64,000 bases of DNA. Source: Oscillospiraceae bacterium. GTDB lineage: Bacteria; Bacillota; Clostridia; Oscillospirales; Ruminococcaceae. The stretch covers positions 32,210 to 96,209 of the forward strand of contig JAJQIG010000018.1 in NCBI GenBank assembly GCA_021199335.1, written 5' to 3'. The notes below the pieces were generated by a model that searched no databases, was not told the DNA's origin, and saw only the letters and a list, made by a program, of their open reading frames with translations. Positions 19,024-26,774 of this stretch are shown here, piece after piece. Numbering within the stretch: position 1 is the stretch's first letter; every line of letters begins with the position of its first letter. The translations under genes were made by a program, and so were the position numbers.

Positions 19024-19926
19024 ATGATATACACAGTTACTTTTAATCCCGCCGTAGACTATGTTGTAAAAACGGATGAGCTTATTGCGGGTCAGGTCAA
19101 CCGTTCTGAAAGGGAGAGTGTTTTTTTCGGAGGAAAGGGTATCAATGTTTCCATTATACTCAAGGAGCTTGGCATCAATTCCGAGGCTCTCGGTTTTGTT
19201 GCGGGATTTACGGGAAAGGCGATTGAGGAGGGCATTTCCTCCGCAGGAATAAAAACAAATTTTGTTCACCTCAAAAACGGCTTTTCACGTATTAATGTAA
19301 AAATCAAGTCGAACACCGAAACAGAGCTTAACGGTCAAGGCCCGAAAATCAATGAGGATGAAGTTAACGAACTTTACCGAAGGCTTGATAAGCTGAATGA
19401 CGGTGATATTCTTGTGCTTGCGGGAAGCGTTCCATCTTCACTGCCGAGAGATATTTATGAGAAAATCATTGCGCATCTTGAAAAGAAGAAAATTCGGTTT
19501 GTGGTTGACGCCGCAAATGATTTGCTTCTCAATGTTCTTATAAGCAAGCCTTTCATCATTAAGCCGAACAACTTTGAGCTTTCGGAAATGTTCAACACTG
19601 AAATAAATTCAACGGATGAAGTGATTTTTTATGCGAAGAAGCTGCGTGAAATGGGAGCGTGCAACGTGCTTGTTTCAATGGCTGAAAACGGAGCGGTTCT
19701 TGCGGACGAAAACGGCTCCATTCACGTCATCGATGCACCGAAAGGAAAGGCAATCAACTCCGTTGGCGCAGGCGACGCTATGCTTGCGGGATTTCTTGCA
19801 GGATTCCTCGAAAAGGGCGATTACGGCTATGCTCTCAAGCTTGGAACAGCCGCAGGAAGCGCAACAGCATTTTCGGAGGATTTAGCTCGAAAAGCCGATA
19901 TTGAGAAGCTTCTCAAAACGCTTTAA
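19024..19926 (+). CDS. fruK: PfkB-family sugar kinase, likely 1-phosphofructokinase
   Basis: 300 residues with the PfkB fold: N-terminal TFNPAVDYVV, GGKGINVSIILKELG (substrate-binding glycine motif) and the C-terminal NSVGAGDAMLAGFLAGF signature with the catalytic Asp. The pattern and length fit FruK, which makes fructose 1,6-bisphosphate, or the closely related tagatose-6-phosphate kinase LacC. No FruA PTS permease is adjacent, so the substrate assignment rests on sequence resemblance only. AAGGAG lies 12 nt before the ATG. Probably co-transcribed with the WYL regulator. Confidence 0.8.
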   Translation: MIYTVTFNPAVDYVVKTDELIAGQVNRSERESVFFGGKGINVSIILKELGINSEALGFVAGFTGKAIEEGISSAGIKTNFVHLKNGFSRINVKIKSNTETELNGQGPKINEDEVNELYRRLDKLNDGDILVLAGSVPSSLPRDIYEKIIAHLEKKKIRFVVDAANDLLLNVLISKPFIIKPNNFELSEMFNTEINSTDEVIFYAKKLREMGACNVLVSMAENGAVLADENGSIHVIDAPKGKAINSVGAGDAMLAGFLAGFLEKGDYGYALKLGTAAGSATAFSEDLARKADIEKLLKTL

Positions 19927-20021
19927 TCCCCTTAGTTCACAGGGGTTATATTCCTATTCGGCGAGTTATATGCACGCCGAATGAACATAATATATTACAA
20001 TTTTATCGGAGGTTAATTAAA

Positions 20022-20462
20022 ATGAGTTTTGCAGAATTACAGAGTGCCCTCAAGGATGCAATGAAAGCAAGGGACACACAGAAAAAAGAAGCCGTTCAGA
20101 CACTTATTGCCGCTGTCAAGAAGGCTGCCATCGATTCGGGTGAAAGGGACAATATAACCGATGAGCTTACCGACAGCATTATTCTCAAGGAGCTTAAAAT
20201 AGCCCGGGAACAGGTTGACACCTGCCCTGCCGAAGCTACCGAACAGCTTGAGGAATATAGAAACAAGCTTGAAATAATTCGCTCCTTTGCACCAAAGCAG
20301 ATGTCGGAGGAAGAGCTTCGCCCTTATATTGAAGAAAAGTTCGGAGAACTTATTGCATCAGGCAATAAGGGAGCTTACATGAAAACAATTATGGCTGATT
20401 TAAAGGGCAAAGCTGACGGAAAACTTATTAACAAGGTCATTTCCGAAATAACCGCAAAATAA
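20022..20462 (+). CDS. yqeY: GatB/YqeY domain protein
   Basis: 146-residue protein of the YqeY family, which shares the C-terminal tRNA-binding domain of GatB and aspartyl/glutamyl-tRNA amidotransferase. The helical N-terminal part has the family's MKARDxxxKxAxxxLxAAxKxAxID pattern; the C-terminus has GKADGKLINKVI. Exact role not established. GGAGG precedes the ATG, and the next gene starts 11 bp after its stop. Confidence 0.9.
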   Translation: MSFAELQSALKDAMKARDTQKKEAVQTLIAAVKKAAIDSGERDNITDELTDSIILKELKIAREQVDTCPAEATEQLEEYRNKLEIIRSFAPKQMSEEELRPYIEEKFGELIASGNKGAYMKTIMADLKGKADGKLINKVISEITAK

Positions 20463-20473
20463 GGATGAAATCT

Positions 20474-20887
20474 ATGGAAAGCAGAGTTCAAAGGGCGGTT
20501 GAATTGAAAAAGAAGGGTTACAACTGCGCCCAGGCGGTCGCCTGCACATACTGTGACCTTGTCGAGATTGATGAGGTCACAATGTTCAAGATTACAGAGG
20601 GATTCGGAGTAGGTTTCGGCTGTATGCAGGGTACTTGCGGAGCAATTTCGGGGGCTGCGGTTCTTGCGGGACTTTTGAAAAGCAGCGGAGATCTTGAAAC
20701 ACATGATACAAAGGCTGCTGTGCAGAAGTTATCGAAGGAAATTCTTACAGCGTTCGGCGAAAAAAACGGCGCGACAATCTGCCGCGAAATAAAGGGCGTT
20801 GACACGGGAGTTGTTCTGCGAAGCTGCCCGGGCTGCGTTGAGGATGCCGCCGCACTTGCGGAGAAAATTTTATTTTCCGACAAATAA
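20474..20887 (+). CDS. C_GCAxxG_C_C family protein
   Basis: 137-residue protein with the spaced Cys pattern that names the family: YNCAQAV near residue 18, GCMQGTCGAISGAAVLAG around 54-71, a later CREIKG and the terminal SCPGCVEDAA. The conserved Cys residues suggest metal or redox function, but no activity is established. ATG at 20474 has AAGGA 8 nt upstream; an ATG at 20465 lacks room for a ribosome site. Likely co-transcribed with yqeY. Confidence 0.88.
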   Translation: MESRVQRAVELKKKGYNCAQAVACTYCDLVEIDEVTMFKITEGFGVGFGCMQGTCGAISGAAVLAGLLKSSGDLETHDTKAAVQKLSKEILTAFGEKNGATICREIKGVDTGVVLRSCPGCVEDAAALAEKILFSDK

Positions 20888-20999
20888 TTTGATTTTGCAT
20901 AAAACAGCCTACTTTGTAAATAATAACTTTCAAAAAACAAGGTTGGTGCTGTACCGAAGATAACATACGCCGACTTTAAGTGAAAGGATTGCTATATTT

Positions 21000-21977
21000 A
21001 TGGAACAGGTCGCTTTTTTCGACACAAAGCCTTATGATAAAGAATGGTTCAACAAGTTAAATCCGGGGTTTAAATTCAAGTACCATGAGCACAAGCTGAC
21101 GGCAGACAGTGCGGGTCTTGCGGCGGGATATAAAGCAGTTGTTGCATTTGTAAATGACACGCTTGACAAGGAAACCATTGACAGACTCTGTGAAATTGGG
21201 GTAAAGCTTATCGCTATGCGATGTGCGGGCTACAACAATGTTGATGTAAAGTACGCACAGGGCAAAATAGATGTAGTGCGAGTACCCACCTACTCCCCTT
21301 ATGCCGTTGCGGAACACGCTATGGCGCTGCTTCTTACGCTTAACCGCAAAATCCACAAGGCATCCAACCGAACGAGGGATTTCAATTTCAGCCTTAATGG
21401 CTTGACAGGCTTCGACCTTCACGGAAAAACCGCAGGTATAATCGGAACAGGTCAGATTGGCTGCATTTTCATGGACATCTGTAAGGGCTTCGGAATGAAG
21501 ACGATAGCATACGACCCTTACCCCAAGGAAAATTCGGATATAAACTACGTTTCTCTTGATGAGCTTTTTGCTCAAAGCGACATTATTTCACTACATTGTC
21601 CCCTTACATCCTCAACAAGATATATTATCAATGAGGACAGCATAAAGAAGATGAAGGACGGTGTTTATATCATCAACACCTCAAGAGGTCAACTCATTGA
21701 CAGCGATGCATTGGTGCGTTACCTTAAAGAGCATAAGGTCGGAGGAGCGGGCTTGGACGTTTACGAGGAGGAAACCGCATTCTTTTTCGAGGATTATTCA
21801 AGCACGGTAATAAACGATGATGTTCTTTCAATCCTTGTTTCAATGCCGAATGTTCTAATGACATCGCACCAAGCTTTTCTAACCAATGAAGCCTTACAGA
21901 AAATTGCCGAGGTTACTATTTTTAATCTGAATCAATTTTACAATGGTGAGGAGCTTACAAACAGGGTTGTTATTTAA
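21000..21977 (+). CDS. ldhA: D-lactate dehydrogenase (D-2-hydroxyacid dehydrogenase)
   Basis: NADH-dependent reduction of pyruvate to D-lactate, a fermentation end step. 325 residues with the substrate-binding AMRCAGYNNVD segment (about 75-85), YSPYAVAEHAMALLLTLNR, the Rossmann GTGQIG (about 148-153), catalytic Arg in INTSRGQLID, Glu in LDVYEEE and His in MTSHQAF. The pattern is that of the E. coli LdhA branch. An imperfect inverted repeat lies in the 110-bp upstream gap. Single gene. Confidence 0.92.
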   Translation: MEQVAFFDTKPYDKEWFNKLNPGFKFKYHEHKLTADSAGLAAGYKAVVAFVNDTLDKETIDRLCEIGVKLIAMRCAGYNNVDVKYAQGKIDVVRVPTYSPYAVAEHAMALLLTLNRKIHKASNRTRDFNFSLNGLTGFDLHGKTAGIIGTGQIGCIFMDICKGFGMKTIAYDPYPKENSDINYVSLDELFAQSDIISLHCPLTSSTRYIINEDSIKKMKDGVYIINTSRGQLIDSDALVRYLKEHKVGGAGLDVYEEETAFFFEDYSSTVINDDVLSILVSMPNVLMTSHQAFLTNEALQKIAEVTIFNLNQFYNGEELTNRVVI

Positions 21978-22063
21978 TTGCCATTTGATATCTTGTCGGA
22001 ACCATACTTGAACAGAAACATTATTGTAGACTTTTTTATTACAGATTCATAGGGAGGATTTTT

Positions 22064-22465
22064 ATGGCTAAAATTGACTTTGACTACATTTGGACGGACA
22101 AAAAGCGCACTCTTTTCGGGCTGCCGCTCTCCTTTACACGCTATATTCTTACAGAAAAAAAGATTATCACGAGAGTCGGTTTTCTCTCAATAAACGAAGA
22201 TGAAGTTGAGCTTTACAGAATTTCCGACAAAAGCCTGCAGCTTCCGCTCGGGCAGCGTATTTTCGGTTGTGGAACAGTAACCATAAATTGCAGGGACACC
22301 GACACGCCTATTAAAATTATAAAATCGATAAAAGCTCCCCGCAAATTTATGGAGGTTCTTGAAGAAAACGTGGATATCCAACGTGACCGCTATCGTGTCA
22401 GAGGGCGGGATATGATAGGTGCAGGATATGATGAGGACGATCACTGCGACTGCTGTGAGGACTGA
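22064..22465 (+). CDS. Bacterial PH-domain protein (bPH2/YdbS-like)
   Basis: 133-residue soluble protein. The core (about 10-100) shows the bacterial pleckstrin-like pattern with SFTRYILTEKKIITRVGFLSINEDEVELYRISD and a GTVTINCRD strand. The C-terminus is an acidic, Cys/His-rich tail ending DDHCDCCED, unusual for the family and possibly metal-binding. GGGAGG precedes the ATG. Function unknown. Confidence 0.7.
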   Translation: MAKIDFDYIWTDKKRTLFGLPLSFTRYILTEKKIITRVGFLSINEDEVELYRISDKSLQLPLGQRIFGCGTVTINCRDTDTPIKIIKSIKAPRKFMEVLEENVDIQRDRYRVRGRDMIGAGYDEDDHCDCCED

Positions 22466-22491
22466 TTTTACTAAAAGGAATGATAATACTT

Positions 22492-23547
22492 ATGCCCCTT
22501 AATATCAAGGAAAATGAAAATTGCTGGAACTTCCTCAAAGAAACCGAGCTTCCTATCTTTATATATGGAATGGGCGACGGTGCGCTTAAAATTATGGCGG
22601 TCTTTGAAAAATACGGTATTCCCCTCTCAGGTTTTTTTGCAAGCGATGAATTTGTGAGGGGTCACACCTTTCAAGGGCATCTTATTCATACGTTATCCCA
22701 AATTGAAAATATTATTGATGATTTTGTTATAGTCCTTGCCTTTGCAGCGGGCTATGAAAGTCTTTACAAAAGGATTAACGAAATTGCAAGTCGGCATATA
22801 CTTCTTGCACCCGATGTTCCCGTTGCGGGCGGAGGTCTTTTTACATATGAATATTTCCTTGAAAACAAAGATAAATTTGAAATGGTTTATGGTATGCTTG
22901 CCGATGAAAAATCCCGTGAAACATATGAGGATGTTATAAATTTTAAGATAAGCGGAAAAATAGGGTACCTCAACTCATGCACATCAAGCAAGGAAATATA
23001 CGGCAATCTTGTTACAATTCATGAAAACAGCGTTTATGTGGATTTGGGAGCATACAACGGCGATACGGTTCTTGAATATGCACGGGCTTCGCAGAATAAT
23101 TACAGGCACATCTATGCCTTTGAACCAAATCCTAAAAATTTCCGCAAGCTCAAAAAAAATACCGAAGCCCTCAGGGATTTAACCACTTTTAATGCGGGCG
23201 CATGGAGCAGCAGCGGAATAATAAAATTTACCGAGAATGAGGGCAGGATGTCCCGTGCATCTGCGTCAGGTGGGGTTGAAATCCAAACTCTTTCGGTTGA
23301 TAATGCAATTTCGGAACAGGCAAGCCTTATAAAGCTTGATGTTGAAGGCTCTGAACGCGAAGCTATCATGGGCGCACAAAACCAAATTGCCGGGGGTGCA
23401 GATGTTATCTCGGCACTTTATCATCGGAACGAGGATATGTTTGCCATTCCGCTTCAGCTTAAAGAGATAAATCCAAGGCTGAAATTTTATATTAGGCATC
23501 AGCTTTATATCCCCGCATGGGAAACAAATCTTTATGCAATTAATTGA
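22492..23547 (+). CDS. FkbM-family SAM-dependent methyltransferase
   Basis: 351 residues. The N-terminal part (about 15-150) looks like a Rossmann-type sugar/nucleotide module (IFIYGMGDGALKI). The C-terminal domain from about residue 180 is an FkbM methyltransferase with the SAM-binding VDLGAYNGDTVLEY motif, YAFEPNPKNF, and IKLDVEGSEREAI. FkbM proteins O-methylate sugars or polyketides; the substrate is unknown. An ATG at 22480 abuts the AAAGGA, so 22492 is preferred, though its spacing of 12 nt is long. The PH-domain gene ends 26 bp upstream. Confidence 0.82.
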   Translation: MPLNIKENENCWNFLKETELPIFIYGMGDGALKIMAVFEKYGIPLSGFFASDEFVRGHTFQGHLIHTLSQIENIIDDFVIVLAFAAGYESLYKRINEIASRHILLAPDVPVAGGGLFTYEYFLENKDKFEMVYGMLADEKSRETYEDVINFKISGKIGYLNSCTSSKEIYGNLVTIHENSVYVDLGAYNGDTVLEYARASQNNYRHIYAFEPNPKNFRKLKKNTEALRDLTTFNAGAWSSSGIIKFTENEGRMSRASASGGVEIQTLSVDNAISEQASLIKLDVEGSEREAIMGAQNQIAGGADVISALYHRNEDMFAIPLQLKEINPRLKFYIRHQLYIPAWETNLYAIN

Positions 23548-23561
23548 TTAGAGGCTAAAAA

Positions 23562-24950
23562 ATGAAACGTACAGAAATAAACAAGATATACAACGAAGAA
23601 AACGGAAACGGTGTTACAGTTACGGTATGCGGTTGGCTCAAATCCATACGTGTAAGCAAAAATATCGCTTTCCTTTCGATAAGTGACGGAAGCTGCTTTA
23701 AGCCGCTCCAAGTTGTCGCAGAAGCTGATAAGCTGCCCGAATATGACAAAATCTCCAAGCTCAACACGGGGGCGGCGGTTTCGGTAAATGGGAAAATTAT
23801 ACTTACGCCGAATGCAAAGCAGCCGCTGGAAGTCAATGCGGACAGCATTTGCGTTGAAGGCGCTTCAATGCCCGATTATCCCCTGCAAAAAAAGGCGCAC
23901 AGCCTTGAATATCTTCGCACGATATCTCATCTTCGCATGAGGACGAACACATTTCAGGCTACATTCAAAATTCGCTCCGTAGCTTCACAGGCTCTTCACA
24001 GATTTTTTCAAGAAAACGGCTTTGTTTATGCCCACACTCCCCTTATTACGGCAAGCGACTGCGAGGGTGCAGGGGAAATGTTCCGTGTTACAACTCTTCC
24101 GCTTGATAATACTCCTAAAACCGAGGACGGCAGCGTTGATTTTTCCCAGGATTTCTTCGGTGAACCAGCCTCATTGACTGTTTCGGGGCAGCTTGAGGGG
24201 GAGTGTATGGCGATGGCTTTCGGCAAAATTTATACATTCGGCCCGACATTTCGTGCGGAAAAATCCTATACACAACGTCACGCTGCAGAGTTTTGGATGA
24301 TTGAACCCGAAATTGCTTTCGCCGACCTTGATGATGATATGGAGCTTGCGGAAAATATGCTCAAATATGTTCTTAGAGCGATTATTAAGGAATGCCCCGA
24401 TGAGTTAAAATTCTGCAATGATTTTTACGATAAGGAATTGATTGGACGTCTTAACTCCGTTATAAGCTCGGAATTTGCGCGATGCAGCTACACGGAGGCT
24501 ATCGAAAAGCTTGAAAAATGCAGTGCGGATTTTGAATATCCCGTATATTGGGGATGCGATCTACAAACGGAACATGAACGTTACCTCACTGAGAGGATTT
24601 TCGGCAAGCCTGTGTTTATCACTGATTATCCGAAGGAAATCAAAGCTTTTTATATGCGAATGAATGATGACGGAAAAACCGTTGCTGCGGTTGACATGCT
24701 TATGCCCGGGATTGGTGAGCTTATAGGGGGAAGCCAGCGTGAGGAACGACTTGATTTGCTCATAAAACGTATGGAGGAGCTTAATCTTGACACTGAGGAA
24801 TATGACTGGTACCTTGATTTGCGGCGTTACGGCGGCGCCAAACACGCAGGCTTTGGACTCGGCTTTGAACGTTTGATTATGTATGCAACGGGAATTAAGA
24901 ATATCAGGGATGTTATCCCATTTCCGAGAACAACAGGCTCAATCTATTAA
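23562..24950 (+). CDS. asnS: Asparaginyl-tRNA synthetase
   Basis: Class II aminoacyl-tRNA synthetase charging tRNA-Asn. 462 residues: N-terminal OB-fold anticodon-binding domain (about 15-100, starting [25 protein letters not shown]), motif 2 [21 protein letters not shown] region around 235-255, and motif 3 [12 protein letters not shown] near the C-terminus. The extra segment after [12 protein letters not shown] is usual in bacterial AsnS. Starts 14 bp after the methyltransferase gene and ends before a hairpin terminator. Confidence 0.97.
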   Translation: MKRTEINKIYNEENGNGVTVTVCGWLKSIRVSKNIAFLSISDGSCFKPLQVVAEADKLPEYDKISKLNTGAAVSVNGKIILTPNAKQPLEVNADSICVEGASMPDYPLQKKAHSLEYLRTISHLRMRTNTFQATFKIRSVASQALHRFFQENGFVYAHTPLITASDCEGAGEMFRVTTLPLDNTPKTEDGSVDFSQDFFGEPASLTVSGQLEGECMAMAFGKIYTFGPTFRAEKSYTQRHAAEFWMIEPEIAFADLDDDMELAENMLKYVLRAIIKECPDELKFCNDFYDKELIGRLNSVISSEFARCSYTEAIEKLEKCSADFEYPVYWGCDLQTEHERYLTERIFGKPVFITDYPKEIKAFYMRMNDDGKTVAAVDMLMPGIGELIGGSQREERLDLLIKRMEELNLDTEEYDWYLDLRRYGGAKHAGFGLGFERLIMYATGIKNIRDVIPFPRTTGSIY

Positions 24951-24986
24951 GTTCATTACAGCAAAATATATGAATAAATATAAAAT

Positions 24987-25020
24987 AAAATGCAAGACTT
25001 TTTTAAAAGACTTGCATTTT
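24987..25020 (+). terminator. Intrinsic terminator after asnS
   Basis: 10-bp stem AAAATGCAAG (24987-24996) with CTTGCATTTT (25011-25020). The next 230 bp up to the aminotransferase contain AT-rich sequence with a possible -10 TATAAT at 25038-25043 but no confident -35. Confidence 0.75.
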
Positions 25021-25250
25021 GCTTTGAAATGTTATATTATAATATGTGGTGCATTTAAAATTGTATTTGTTAGAAATACAATTGTTTGTCCTATGCGTAT
25101 ATTATTACAAATACTGCTCTGATGAATTGTACATTTTTCAGGCATTTCATTCGGTAAGAATTACCGCCCAACAGTGGATGAAATTGGACATAACCCCTTT
25201 TATCGGTAAATCATTATTGAAAAATAACAGATTGAAAGGAAGAAATTTTT

Positions 25251-26531
25251 ATGCTGCTTACAGAAATGAACAAGCAACAGCTTGAGGAATTCAAGGCTGA
25301 ATGCGAAAAGGCTTATGAGGAATTCAAGGCAAAAAATCTTAAGCTTAATATGGCAAGGGGAAAGCCGGGGGCTGACCAGCTTGATATTACAATGCCTATG
25401 CTTGATGTCCTTAACAGCAAATCCGACCTCACCTGTGAAGATGGCACGGATGCAAGAAATTACGGCGGTCTTACGGGCATTCCCGAGGCAAAAAGGCTTT
25501 TTGCCGATATGCTCGGTGTTTCCGAGGAGGAAATTATTGTTGGTGGAAATGCGAGCCTTGCCCTTATGTATGACTCCGTTGCCCGTGCAATGACACACGG
25601 CGTTGTAGGAAGTGAAAAGCCTTGGTGCAAGCTTGATAAGGTAAAGTTTCTCTGCCCTGCACCGGGATATGACCGTCACTTCGGAATATGCGAGAATTTC
25701 GGCATTGAAATGATAACAATTCCCATGCTCCCCACGGGTCCCGATATGGATATGATTGAAAAGCTTGTTTCGGAGGATGACTCGATCAAGGGCATTTGGT
25801 GCGTTCCGATGTACTCTAACCCTGACGGAATAACCTATTCCGATGAAACGGTAAAGCGTTTTGCCAATCTTTCGCCCAAAGCTTCGGATTTCCGTATTTT
25901 CTGGGATAACGCCTATTGCGTTCACCACCTAACAAACACGCCCGATACGCTTCTTAACATTTTTGACGAATGCAGGAAAACGGGCAAGGAGGATATGGTA
26001 TTCGAGTTTGCTTCAACTTCAAAAATTTCTTTCCCGGGTGCGGGAGTTGCGGTAATGGCGGCTTCAAGGGCAAATATTGCACAGATTGAAAAAATCCTTG
26101 GTATGCAGTACATTAGCTATGATAAGATAAATCAATTACGTCATGTGAGATATTTCAAGAACATGGATGGAATCAAGGCAAAAATGGAGGAGCACAAGGC
26201 CATTATCGCTCCTAAATTTAAGCTTGTTCTTGACACCCTTGATGAAGAGATAAAGCCACTCGGAATTCTTGATTGGCACAAACCGAACGGCGGATATTTT
26301 ATCTCTGTAAACACTCTTAACGGCTGCGCCAAAAGAGTTGTTTCGCTTTGCAAGGAGGCAGGAGTCGTCCTCACGGGTGCGGGCGCAACATTTCCATACA
26401 AGAAGGATCCCGATGACAAAAACATTAGAATTGCGCCTACCTACCCTCCTCTTGATGAGTTGGAAACAGCAATTAAACTTTTCTGCCTTTGCGTTAAGCT
26501 TGCAAGTGCGGAAAAGCTTCTTACAGAATAA
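25251..26531 (+). CDS. Class I aminotransferase, aspartate aminotransferase type Ic-like
   Basis: 426-residue PLP enzyme. The N-terminal LNMARGKPGADQLD, NYGGLTGIPEAKRLFA, NPDGITYS and FASTSKISFPGAGVAV (PLP-lysine in STSKISFPG) motifs place it in the aminotransferase subgroup described as class Ic aspartate aminotransferase, sometimes annotated as a putative MocR-type transaminase. It probably makes aspartate/oxaloacetate with glutamate. Its upstream region has a ribosome site GGAAG and it is followed by a strong terminator. Stand-alone gene. Confidence 0.85.
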   Translation: MLLTEMNKQQLEEFKAECEKAYEEFKAKNLKLNMARGKPGADQLDITMPMLDVLNSKSDLTCEDGTDARNYGGLTGIPEAKRLFADMLGVSEEEIIVGGNASLALMYDSVARAMTHGVVGSEKPWCKLDKVKFLCPAPGYDRHFGICENFGIEMITIPMLPTGPDMDMIEKLVSEDDSIKGIWCVPMYSNPDGITYSDETVKRFANLSPKASDFRIFWDNAYCVHHLTNTPDTLLNIFDECRKTGKEDMVFEFASTSKISFPGAGVAVMAASRANIAQIEKILGMQYISYDKINQLRHVRYFKNMDGIKAKMEEHKAIIAPKFKLVLDTLDEEIKPLGILDWHKPNGGYFISVNTLNGCAKRVVSLCKEAGVVLTGAGATFPYKKDPDDKNIRIAPTYPPLDELETAIKLFCLCVKLASAEKLLTE

Positions 26532-26548
26532 TATTTAACGCAAAAAGC

Positions 26549-26579
26549 AACGCTTCCGACCTAAATAATCGGAAGCGTT
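26549..26579. terminator. Strong hairpin terminator between aminotransferase and the feo cluster
   Basis: 11-bp perfect stem AACGCTTCCGA (26549-26559) and TCGGAAGCGTT (26569-26579), followed by a T-rich stretch and preceded by AAAAA. It serves the plus-strand gene and probably also the minus-strand feo operon. Confidence 0.88.
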
Positions 26580-26591
26580 TTGTTTTATTAT

Positions 26592-26762
26592 TCAAGACTT
26601 TGTACTGTGGGAGCAAGCTCCGCAGCAGCTGCAATCACCGCTGCATGAGCCTTTACCCGATTTTTTATCCTTTGCCATTTTAATAATCACGGCGGCAACA
26701 ACCGCTGCAACCATAACGGCGACAATAATTGTTCCTATGTTGTTATACAAAAACTCGAGCAT
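26592..26762 (-). CDS. FeoB-associated Cys-rich membrane protein
   Basis: 56-residue protein: one transmembrane helix (about residues 9-28) then a short basic linker and a Cys-rich tail (CSGDCSCCGAC). Proteins of this kind are commonly encoded next to FeoB in Clostridia and are thought to assist ferrous iron uptake, perhaps like FeoC. It starts 12 bp after the feoB stop with GGGAGG 5 nt before its ATG, so it is clearly co-translated with the operon. Confidence 0.88.
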   Translation of the reverse strand: MLEFLYNNIGTIIVAVMVAAVVAAVIIKMAKDKKSGKGSCSGDCSCCGACSHSTKS

Positions 26763-26774
26763 TTTAACCTCCCA

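Noticed and set aside
25200..25928. Minus-strand frame of 242 codons overlapping the aminotransferase
   Set aside because: Antisense to a clear conserved enzyme, without homology or ribosome site.
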